Assembly (NCBI GenBank): GCA_003500955.1
Contig: DNQP01000272.1
Coordinates: 2,648-17,329 of the forward strand
Length of the DNA stretch: 14,682 nucleotides
Direction of reading: 5' to 3'
DNA from: Curvibacter sp.
Lineage (GTDB): Bacteria; Pseudomonadota; Gammaproteobacteria; Burkholderiales; Burkholderiaceae_C
Below the pieces are notes generated by a model. It made no database searches. It was not told where the DNA came from and worked only from the letters and a program-made list of their open reading frames with translations. Shown here one piece after another: positions 8,638-14,682 of the stretch. How positions within the stretch are numbered: the first letter of the stretch is position 1; every line of letters starts with the position of its first letter. The translations under genes and the position numbers were made by a program.

Positions 8638-8718
8638 GCCATCTCTGCGTGGAGATCCATAGCTGAAAAGCAGGATGCCCAACCCGGCCTGTTTGTCCGG
8701 GTGGACACCACCCACCCC

Positions 8719-9342
8719 TCAGATCTCCGTTTGCTCAGAGATTTCGAGGGCGTCGTCAACTTCAATGCCTAGGTACCGCACCGTCGACTCCAGCTTGGCG
8801 TGCCCGAGAAGCAACTGCACGGCGCGAAGGTTCTTGGTTCGCCGGTAGATCAGCGTCGCCTTGGTCCTGCGCATCGAATGCGTTCCATAGTCGGCACGGT
8901 CAAGCCCTAGTTCGTCAACCCAGTGCCCGAGAATCCGCGCGTACTGCCGGGTTCCGAGATGGGGCGACTCGTGAAGTCGGCTGGGAAACAGGAAATTGTC
9001 CGGTTTCAGCCCAGCGTACTTGATCCACGCCTGCAGGGTATCTCGAGTGGTTGCGGTGATCTCGAACTGAACCGGACGCTGAGTTTTGTGCTGCATGACG
9101 ATGGCGCGGGTTGCCACCTGGTCGCCATGGCAGACGTCCCGGACTTTGAGCGCGACGAGATCGCATCCACGTAACTTGCTGTCGATGCCCAGATTGAGGA
9201 GCGCAAGTTCTCGTATGCGTCCTTCCATCTGAAGGCGGACGCGGAGTGCCCAGATGTCCTTGGGCTTGAACGGCGCCTTCTGCCCTACGATCTTGCCCTT
9301 GTTCCACGGCTCGCGATGTGTGGTGTTACCTACTGTTTCCAT
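8719..9342 (-). CDS. Compact tyrosine recombinase/integrase (catalytic domain only)
   Basis: The 207-residue protein is a site-specific DNA recombinase of the phage-integrase family. All catalytic residues can be placed: R58 (SKLRGCDL), K86 (HKTQRP), H155 and R158 (THSMRRT), H181 (LGHAKLEST) and the nucleophile Y190 (VRYLGI). Typical integrases have 300-400 residues with arm-binding and core-binding domains before the catalytic part. Here only about 40 residues precede it, so the usual N-terminal domains are missing. The ATG at 9340-9342 has GGGAGA 5 bases upstream, and no matching upstream coding sequence is seen in the same frame, so the short form looks genuine rather than truncated by a recent frameshift. 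Similar short integrases are, from memory, common in proteobacteria and plasmids. No partner recombinase is present. Confidence 0.9.
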   Translation of the reverse strand: METVGNTTHREPWNKGKIVGQKAPFKPKDIWALRVRLQMEGRIRELALLNLGIDSKLRGCDLVALKVRDVCHGDQVATRAIVMQHKTQRPVQFEITATTRDTLQAWIKYAGLKPDNFLFPSRLHESPHLGTRQYARILGHWVDELGLDRADYGTHSMRRTKATLIYRRTKNLRAVQLLLGHAKLESTVRYLGIEVDDALEISEQTEI

Positions 9343-9356
9343 GATGGTCTCCCATC
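9343..9356 (-). promoter_or_regulatory. Hairpin holding the integrase ribosome binding site
   Basis: On the minus strand the bases directly before the integrase ATG read GATGG-GAGA-CCATC. This is a perfect 5-base-pair stem with a GNRA-type GAGA tetraloop. The Shine-Dalgarno GGGAGA lies partly in the stem and partly in the loop, and the stem touches the start codon. It could reduce or regulate translation. Confidence 0.35.
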
Positions 9357-9593
9357 GAGTTGAGGGGCACGTAGGATGCGCCGAGAACCGCCGGCGGACT
9401 ACGATCTTGGTTTACAAGCGGGCTAGAACGGCTGGTCAGAGTCAGCTTGTGGCACGCCCCGGGTAGACACTGATCCGGCCAGGTGCGGACGGTAGCGTGG
9501 AAAGCGCAGAGTGGACACCATGTGCCGACGGGTTTCCCAGCCTTGTTATTACCTTTGGAATACCAGAGATTCAGGAATTTCCAGGCCCTAGCC

Positions 9594-10472
9594 TCAGCCC
9601 CTCGCCAGCTCCACAAAGGCCTGCAGGTAATCCACATCGCCATCCGATTCACGCAGGCCCAGGAAAATCTGTTTCTTGAGGCCGTGCCGGCCCAGGCGCA
9701 CGGGCACGATGTCCATGCGTTCGGCGTACTCCTCGATTAGCCAGCGCGGCAGTGCCGTGACACCACGGCCGCTGGCCACCATCTGCAGCAGGATGTCGGT
9801 GGTCTCGATGGTTCGGTGCTGGCGCGGCGCGATGCCTGCGGGCGTAAGGAACTGGTTGAACACGTCCAGCCGCTCGGGTGCCACGGGGTAGGTGATGAGG
9901 ATCTCCTGCGCCAGCTGTTTTGGCAGCACATGGGTCGCCCCGGCCAGCGTGTGGCTGCGCGGGACGACGAGCACCTGTTCGTAGTCGAACACGGGCTCGA
10001 AACGCAGGCCGGGTTTGAACAAGGGGTCGGGCGTGACCAGCAGGTCGATCTCAAAACCGAAGAGCGCGCCGATGCCGCCGAACTGGAATTTCTGCTTCAC
10101 GTCCACGTCCACATCGGGCCAACGCGCGAGGTAGGGGGCCACGAGCTTGAGCAGCCACTGGTAGCAGGGGTGGCATTCCATGCCGATGCGCAGCGTGCCG
10201 CGTTCACCCTCGGCGTATTGCCGCAGGCGTTCTTCGGCCTGGTCCAATTGCGGCAGCACACGGTTCGCCACCGCCAGCAGGTACTCACCCGCCTGAGTGG
10301 GGATGAGCTGGCGCCCTTCGCGCAGCCAGATGGCCGTGCCCAGCAGCGACTCCAGCTTTTTCACTGAATGGCTCAGGGCTGACTGGGTCAGGCACAGGGT
10401 GTCGGCGGCGGCCGTCAACGAACCCTGTTTGGCGACTTCCTGCACGATGGCCAGATGGATGCGTTCCAGCAT
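9594..10472 (-). CDS. metR: LysR-type regulator MetR of methionine biosynthesis
   Basis: The 292-residue LysR-family regulator most resembles MetR, which activates metE and other methionine genes in response to homocysteine. The N-terminal helix-turn-helix includes LTQSALSHSVKKLE (28-41). The effector-binding domain carries MetR-type blocks: ECHPCYQWL (99-107), ITYPVAPERLDVFNQFL (around 193-209) and QMVASGRGVTALPRW. It is transcribed away from metE, the classic metR-metE arrangement, and the 107-base gap between the start codons contains a likely MetR operator. No strong ribosome binding site precedes the ATG at 10470-10472. The 251 bases between its end and the integrase start (9343-9593) contain no convincing gene. 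Confidence 0.93.
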   Translation of the reverse strand: MLERIHLAIVQEVAKQGSLTAAADTLCLTQSALSHSVKKLESLLGTAIWLREGRQLIPTQAGEYLLAVANRVLPQLDQAEERLRQYAEGERGTLRIGMECHPCYQWLLKLVAPYLARWPDVDVDVKQKFQFGGIGALFGFEIDLLVTPDPLFKPGLRFEPVFDYEQVLVVPRSHTLAGATHVLPKQLAQEILITYPVAPERLDVFNQFLTPAGIAPRQHRTIETTDILLQMVASGRGVTALPRWLIEEYAERMDIVPVRLGRHGLKKQIFLGLRESDGDVDYLQAFVELARG

Positions 10473-10474
10473 AT

Positions 10475-10489
10475 ATGAGCCAATCTCAT
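10475..10489. promoter_or_regulatory. Putative MetR operator
   Basis: The palindrome ATGAG-CCAAT-CTCAT has the T-N11-A form of LysR-type sites and is close to the known MetR consensus TGAA-N5-TTCA, here TGAG-N5-CTCA. It lies 2 bases upstream of the metR start and 90 bases upstream of the metE start. From there it could activate metE and repress metR. No confident -35/-10 pair for either gene is visible. Confidence 0.6.
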
Positions 10490-10579
10490 GGATGATTGAA
10501 ATAAGACCATTTTACGTAGTGGGTCTGCTTGCCTAGGATGCCGAGCTTCGACATCACACACACGATAGGCAACAACAAC

Positions 10580-12877
10580 ATGGCCCTGATCCACAACCTA
10601 GGCTTCCCCCGTATCGGCGCCAAGCGTGAACTCAAATTCGCCCTGGAGTCCTATTGGAAAGGCGAGTCCTCGCGCGCAACCCTGCAGGCCACGGGCGCCC
10701 AGCTGCGCCAGCGCCACTGGCAGCAGCAGGCCGGGCTGGACCTGGTGCCCGTGGGCGACTTCTCTTTCTACGACCAGGTGCTGGACATGAGCTTTACGCT
10801 GGGCAATCTGCCCGAGCGCGTGCGGGGTTTCCACGGCGAAGCCCTGGACAACTACTTCCGCATCGCACGGGGCCGTTCTGCCGTCGGGACCGACGAGCAC
10901 AGTGCCTGCTGCGGTGGTGTGGCCGCGGGCGAGATGACCAAGTGGTTCGACACCAACTACCACTACATCGTGCCGGAGTTCACGGCCGCGACCGAATTCA
11001 AGCTCGATGCCTCGCGCCTGCTGGCACAGCTGGCCGAAGCCAAGGCCCAGGGTGTGAAGGTCAAGCCGGTCATCGTCGGGCCCGTCACTTACCTCGCCAT
11101 CGGAAAAGCCAAGGATGATTCCGACAAGCTGGCCCTGCTGCCTCGCCTGCTCGACGTCTATGCCCAACTGCTGGAGACCCTGGCCGCGCAGGGCGTGACC
11201 TGGGTGCAGATCGACGAGCCCCTGCTCGTGACCGAGCTCGATGCTGACTGGCAACACGCCTACAACACGGCCTACCACCAGCTCAAGAGCTGCAAGGTCC
11301 AGCTGCTGTTGGCGACCTACTTCGGTCCCCTGCTGGAGAATGGCTATCTGGCTGCCAACCTGCCCGTGGCCGGCTTGCACATCGATGCGGTCCAGGGCCG
11401 TGACGACGTGCTGCCCGTGCTGAATCTGTTGCCGGCGCACAAGGTGCTGTCGCTGGGGGTGATCAGCGGCCGCAATATCTGGAAGACCGATCTGAACGCG
11501 GTGCTCGACTGGCTGGAGCCGCTCAGCGCACGCCTGGGTGACCGCCTGTGGATCGCCCCCACGTGTTCGCTGCTGCATGTACCGGTAGACCTGGACAATG
11601 AACAGAAGCTCGATGCCGAGGTGAAATCCTGGCTGGCCTTTGCGCTGCAGAAACTCGATGAACTGCAAGTGCTGGGCACCGCCCTGCGTGAGGGGCGCGC
11701 TGCGGTGCAAGACGCGCTTACCACCAACCAGGCCGCGCTGGTTGCACGGCGCACTTCACCGCGTGTGCACAACCCGGCTGTGCAGGCCGCCGTGGCCACG
11801 ATCAGCGACAGCCTGGGCCAGCGTGAACACAACTATGCCCAGCGCGCACCCAAGCAGGCCGCCCTGCTGCAACTGCCCGTCTACCCGACCACCACCATCG
11901 GCTCCTTCCCGCAGACGGCCGAGATCCGCCATGCACGCAGCGAGTTCAAGGCCGGCCGCCTGGACGAGGCCGGCTACCAGGCTGCGATGAAAAAGGAGAT
12001 TGAACGCAGCGTGCGCGAGCAGGAGGCCCTGGGCCTGGACGTGCTGGTGCACGGCGAGGCCGAGCGCAACGACATGGTGGAGTACTTTGGTGAGCAGCTT
12101 GAGGGCTATGCCTTCAGCCAGTTCGGCTGGGTGCAGTCCTATGGTTCGCGTTGCGTGAAGCCGCCCATCCTCTTCGGTGACATCAGCCGCCCCAAGGCGA
12201 TGACGGTGGAGTGGATACGCTACGCGCAATCGCTCACGGCCAAGCCCATGAAAGGCATGCTCACGGGCCCGGTGACCATCCTCAACTGGTCCTTTGTGCG
12301 TGACGACCAGCCGCGTGCGCTGTCCTGCAAACAGCTGGCGCTGGCTATCCGCGAGGAGGTGCTGGACCTGGAGCGGGCCGGCGTGCAAGTGATCCAGATC
12401 GACGAGGCCGCGCTGCGCGAAGGCCTGCCGCTGCGTCGTTCTCAATGGAAGGTCTATCTGGACTGGGCGGTGGAGTCCTTCCGCATCACGGCCAACGGCG
12501 TGCGTGACGAGACGCAGATCCACACCCATATGTGCTATTCGGAGTTCAACGACATCATTGCCTCGATCGCCGACATGGATGCCGATGTCATCACCATCGA
12601 GACCTCACGTTCGGACATGGAGCTGCTAGATGCCTTCGACCACTTCAAGTACCCGAACGAGATCGGCCCCGGCGTCTACGACATCCACTCACCCAACATC
12701 CCGACGCAGGAACACATGGTGCAGCTGATGCGCAAGGCCGCCGAGCGCATTCCGGCCGAACGCCTCTGGGTGAACCCGGACTGTGGCCTCAAGACCCGGC
12801 AGTGGTCCGAGGTGTTGCCGGCGCTGACGCATATGGTGGGCGCGGCGCGTCAGCTGCGCGCCACCGTCGCAGCCTAG
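10580..12877 (+). CDS. metE: Cobalamin-independent methionine synthase
   Basis: MetE transfers the methyl group of 5-methyltetrahydropteroyl-triglutamate to homocysteine without B12, using zinc. The start is taken at 10580, giving the standard N-terminus [19 protein letters not shown] and 765 residues; an in-frame TTG at 10529 would add 17 residues of no family character. Zinc ligands can all be placed: H650 and C652 (HTHMCYSEF), E674 ([10 protein letters not shown]) and C735 (NPDCGLKTR). Each is 9 residues beyond its E. coli counterpart. The C-terminal domain opens with [15 protein letters not shown] and contains [13 protein letters not shown]. Control by MetR is likely from the divergent regulator and the palindrome. 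No riboswitch precedes it; the B12 riboswitch lies after it. No terminator is evident between them. Confidence 0.98.
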   Translation: MALIHNLGFPRIGAKRELKFALESYWKGESSRATLQATGAQLRQRHWQQQAGLDLVPVGDFSFYDQVLDMSFTLGNLPERVRGFHGEALDNYFRIARGRSAVGTDEHSACCGGVAAGEMTKWFDTNYHYIVPEFTAATEFKLDASRLLAQLAEAKAQGVKVKPVIVGPVTYLAIGKAKDDSDKLALLPRLLDVYAQLLETLAAQGVTWVQIDEPLLVTELDADWQHAYNTAYHQLKSCKVQLLLATYFGPLLENGYLAANLPVAGLHIDAVQGRDDVLPVLNLLPAHKVLSLGVISGRNIWKTDLNAVLDWLEPLSARLGDRLWIAPTCSLLHVPVDLDNEQKLDAEVKSWLAFALQKLDELQVLGTALREGRAAVQDALTTNQAALVARRTSPRVHNPAVQAAVATISDSLGQREHNYAQRAPKQAALLQLPVYPTTTIGSFPQTAEIRHARSEFKAGRLDEAGYQAAMKKEIERSVREQEALGLDVLVHGEAERNDMVEYFGEQLEGYAFSQFGWVQSYGSRCVKPPILFGDISRPKAMTVEWIRYAQSLTAKPMKGMLTGPVTILNWSFVRDDQPRALSCKQLALAIREEVLDLERAGVQVIQIDEAALREGLPLRRSQWKVYLDWAVESFRITANGVRDETQIHTHMCYSEFNDIIASIADMDADVITIETSRSDMELLDAFDHFKYPNEIGPGVYDIHSPNIPTQEHMVQLMRKAAERIPAERLWVNPDCGLKTRQWSEVLPALTHMVGAARQLRATVAA

Positions 12878-12894
12878 GACGTATACTGAACTCG

Positions 12895-13071
12895 CCTCGC
12901 GGTTTCCTGCCCAACAGCAGGAATGAAAAGGGAACGACAGAGGGATGGACACTCCATCCAAGCTGTGGCTGCCCCCGCAACTGTGATCGGTGAGTCCGCT
13001 GCCTGACAACCACTGGCTATATGCCGGGAAGGCCGCAGCGGACGACGACCCGAGAGCCAGGAGACCTGCCA
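12895..13071 (+). promoter_or_regulatory. Cobalamin (B12) riboswitch aptamer
   Basis: The conserved pieces appear in order. A 7-pair stem TTCCTGC/GCAGGAA (12904-12923) is followed by GAAAAGGGAAC (12925-12935) and a stem GGATGG/CCATCC (12943-12959). Then come GCTGCCCCCGCAACTGTGA (12968-12986), a 9-pair stem GTCCGCTGC/GCAGCGGAC (12994-13043) enclosing CCACTGG and GCCGGGAAGGC, and finally the B12 box AGCCAGGAGACCTGCC (13055-13070). The element binds adenosylcobalamin or a related corrinoid and usually switches genes off. It points at the thioesterase gene 173 bases further on. End points are approximate. It starts about 17 bases after the metE stop. Confidence 0.95.
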
Positions 13072-13121
13072 CGGGGCGATGTGATTGTGCATGGGGCGGG
13101 GTGTCCTCGAGCAAGATCGGT

Positions 13122-13243
13122 GGTGCTTCGTCCTGCCTTCGTCTTCCGCGCGCCTGCGTCTTCGGGTCAGCGCGTGTGGCCGTGTCCGCGTGCGTTGCGC
13201 CTGGTTTTGCCGTGCTCCCGCCTTCTTAACCGGAGGAAGCACC
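13122..13243 (+). promoter_or_regulatory. Putative riboswitch expression platform: anti-Shine-Dalgarno helix
   Basis: GGTGCTTCGTCC (13122-13133) can pair with GGAGGAAGCACC (13232-13243) at 11 of 12 positions, with one G-G mismatch. The second arm contains the Shine-Dalgarno GGAGGA (13232-13237) and ends directly against the TTG start at 13244. A competing smaller hairpin, CGAGCA (13108-13113) with TGCTTCG (13124-13130, one bulge), would use the same first arm and free the ribosome site. The 98 bases between the arms hold no gene. The pairing is seen; the switching is inferred. Confidence 0.55.
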
Positions 13244-14035
13244 TTGTCTGTACTCGTTGAGCCCGAAACGTCCGCGCCCGCGGACACCCCCAACATGTCC
13301 CTGGTCGTGGTCGACATGGTCTGGCCCGATCAATCCAACCACCACGGCACCCTGTTCGGCGGTGCGGCCCTGTCCATGCTCGACCGCATGGCCTTCATCG
13401 TGGGCAGCAAGGTGCTGCGTGGTTCCGTGGTCACGGCCGCGGTGAGCAGGCTGGACTTTGCCGCGCCAGCGCCCGCGGGCCATCTGGTGGAGTGCCGCGC
13501 CGAGGTGTTGCAGCGGGGCCGCCGGTCCGTCACCGTAGACACCCGCCTGATCGCCGAAGACCTGCTCAGCGGTGCACGTACCCACTGCCTCTCGGGTGAG
13601 TTCGTGATGGTGCGCCAGGCTGACGAGGCGCCCGCCGATGCAGCTGAGGCAGCCGAGGTGGCGCAGGCCAGGCATGAGGCCGGTGCCGAAAACACGGCCA
13701 TGGCCTGCGCCACCGTGGCTGAGATCGTCTTCCCTGGCCATGTGAACCACCGCGGCGTGCTGCACGGCGGTCCCGCCATGGCCTGGATGGCCAAGGCCGG
13801 TTTCGTGGCCGCCACGCGCCAGGTGCGTCGACCCGTGGTGATGGCGGGCACCGAACAGCTGGACTTCGTCGCCTCGGCGAGGGTGGGGGATGTGGTCGAG
13901 GTCACGGCCCGCGTTATCGGCACCGGCCGGCGCTCCATCCGTGTGCAGGTAGATATGTGGGCTGAGTCGTCGAGTAGCGGCGAACGCCGGCTCTGCGCCT
14001 CGGCCCCGCTGACTTATGTGGCCATCGAGGCTTGA
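13244..14035 (+). CDS. Double-hotdog acyl-CoA thioesterase
   Basis: The 263-residue protein has two hotdog domains in tandem (about 15-125 and 155-260), the plan of BACH/ACOT7-type acyl-CoA thioesterases, which hydrolyse acyl-CoA to free acid and CoA. Domain 1 has NHHGTLFGG (32-40) and an acidic residue D47 in the hotdog helix. Domain 2 has NHRGVLHGG (168-176), but the matching acidic position is A183, so the active sites are probably formed unequally by the two halves. An alanine-rich linker joins them. The TTG start at 13244 is chosen because GGAGGA lies 6 bases upstream; a longer frame from 13085 would run through an Arg/Cys-rich, non-family sequence. The gene sits behind a B12 riboswitch. 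The substrate is unknown. Confidence 0.85.
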   Translation: MSVLVEPETSAPADTPNMSLVVVDMVWPDQSNHHGTLFGGAALSMLDRMAFIVGSKVLRGSVVTAAVSRLDFAAPAPAGHLVECRAEVLQRGRRSVTVDTRLIAEDLLSGARTHCLSGEFVMVRQADEAPADAAEAAEVAQARHEAGAENTAMACATVAEIVFPGHVNHRGVLHGGPAMAWMAKAGFVAATRQVRRPVVMAGTEQLDFVASARVGDVVEVTARVIGTGRRSIRVQVDMWAESSSSGERRLCASAPLTYVAIEA

Positions 14036-14513
14036 GATCTCGCCGCTGCTGCCCGTGCACCGTGGTGCGCTGGGCCTGCACCTGCTGGCCCTCCCGGCCG
14101 AGCACCGGTACTCTCGCTTCGGCGCCACGCTCAGCGACGAGGCCCTGCTGCGCTGGGTGGCTCGCTTGGCCTGGGAGCGGCAACGATGCTGGGGGGCTTG
14201 GCTTCCGGGAGACCTAGGCTTGGTCGCCGTGCTTCAGCTCACCCCCACACGCCGGCTTGGCAGTTGGGAACTTGCCCTCACAGTGGCCGCCGCCCTGCAT
14301 GGTCGGGGCGTGGGCACGACCCTGCTAGCTACGGCCTTGGGTCAGATGCCCGACGTACGGCAACTGGTATGCCAGCACGGCCACGCGGCCGTCTACGCCA
14401 TGGCAAAGCGGCTAGGCTATGGTGTGCAGTGGCAGGGACAGCAACTGAGGTTGGCAACAGCAGCACCGCACAGCACGGTCCCGGCAACTCCGAAACGGGC
14501 TGGTAGGCGCTGA
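14016..14513 (+). CDS. GNAT-like acetyltransferase
   Basis: The 165-residue protein resembles GNAT N-acetyltransferases, which move an acetyl group from acetyl-CoA to an amine. The key signature is LALTVAAALHGRGVGTTLL (86-104): a strand, then the acetyl-CoA pyrophosphate loop GRGVG, then a helix. The C-terminal HAAVYAMAKRLGYGV fits the last helix and strand of the fold. The substrate cannot be told. The ATG at 14016 overlaps the thioesterase end by 20 bases and lacks a ribosome binding site; a GTG at 14055 is an alternative. Overlap suggests translational coupling to the thioesterase and so possible B12 control too. Confidence 0.65.
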   Translation: MWPSRLEISPLLPVHRGALGLHLLALPAEHRYSRFGATLSDEALLRWVARLAWERQRCWGAWLPGDLGLVAVLQLTPTRRLGSWELALTVAAALHGRGVGTTLLATALGQMPDVRQLVCQHGHAAVYAMAKRLGYGVQWQGQQLRLATAAPHSTVPATPKRAGRR

Positions 14514-14581
14514 TTCAATATCTGCTTTAGCAAGGAGCGAAGGTTCAACAACGCTAATTCATGGGCCCCGATAGCGGCCAC

Positions 14582-14680
14582 CCAGTCAGCGAGCTGCTCA
14601 GTGACTGGTGTCGATGGCAGCAGTCATTGACGCTCCGAAATCAAGTGACTGCAGCCAGCCGAGGCTGTGTGGAAACAGCC
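14582..14680 (+). repeat. Three successive inverted repeats in non-coding DNA
   Basis: After the GNAT-like gene the sequence holds CCAGTCA/TGACTGG (14582-14588 and 14602-14608), then GCAGTCA/TGACTGC (14620-14626 and 14646-14652), then GGCTGT/ACAGCC (14663-14668 and 14675-14680). The first two share the AGTCA/TGACT core. They could form hairpins in RNA (no T-run follows, so not a standard terminator), bind a dimeric protein, or be ends of a mobile element lying beyond the window. Confidence 0.45.
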
Positions 14681-14682
14681 AT

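Noticed and set aside
6793..9593. A classic integration site with a duplicated lipA end or tRNA
   Set aside because: No tRNA and no copy of the lipA 3' end were found near the far side of the island.
9326..9652. A 108-codon minus-strand frame with a WCPLC-type Cys pair, considered as a zinc-finger or transposase remnant
   Set aside because: It overlaps both the integrase start and the metR end, has no ribosome binding site and no recognisable family; treated as non-coding.
10598..11710. A 370-codon minus-strand frame
   Set aside because: It is antisense to metE and has the Gln/His/Gly-rich composition of a shadow.
13085..13243. An N-terminal extension of the thioesterase
   Set aside because: The extra 53 residues are Arg/Cys-rich and unlike hotdog proteins, and the region overlaps the riboswitch expression platform. 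The TTG at 13244 has a good Shine-Dalgarno.

Overview
The window looks like the chromosome of a betaproteobacterium of the order Burkholderiales, probably Comamonadaceae-like. The evidence is high-GC housekeeping genes, the gene order atpIBEFHA, the cluster dat-ybeD-lipB-lipA, and protein sequences typical of that group. No species can be named from sequence alone.

Region 1 (1-3303, minus strand) is the front of the ATP synthase operon, read right to left: atpI, atpB, atpE, atpF, atpH and the start of atpA, which the window edge cuts just before its Walker A motif. Region 2 (3454-6792, plus strand) runs divergently from atpI. It holds a small CopD-like membrane protein, a D-amino-acid-aminotransferase-like PLP enzyme, a YbeD/DUF493 protein, lipB and lipA. 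Gaps are a few bases or overlaps, so this is probably one transcription unit ending in lipoate biosynthesis.

Region 3 (about 6793-9593) is accessory. It is visibly richer in A+T and holds two genes. One is a 552-residue protein whose layout resembles the Tn7 target-selection protein TnsE (tentative), preceded by two copies of a 13-base repeat exactly 20 bases apart. The other is a compact tyrosine recombinase with a full catalytic set but no N-terminal arm-binding domain. No tnsA, tnsB, tnsC, tnsD or tniQ gene is seen.

Region 4 (9594-14682) concerns methionine and vitamin B12. metR (minus) and metE (plus) are divergent, with a TGAG-N5-CTCA palindrome between them. A complete cobalamin riboswitch begins less than 20 bases after metE, on the same strand. 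The next gene is not a B12 transporter, B12-synthesis gene or metE. It is a TTG-started double-hotdog acyl-CoA thioesterase, followed by an overlapping GNAT-like acetyltransferase. A segment just after the riboswitch (13122-13133) pairs at 11 of 12 positions with the Shine-Dalgarno region of the thioesterase (13232-13243), directly against its start codon. This suggests B12-controlled translation of the thioesterase and is the most interesting observation here. The window ends in a non-coding stretch with three successive inverted repeats.
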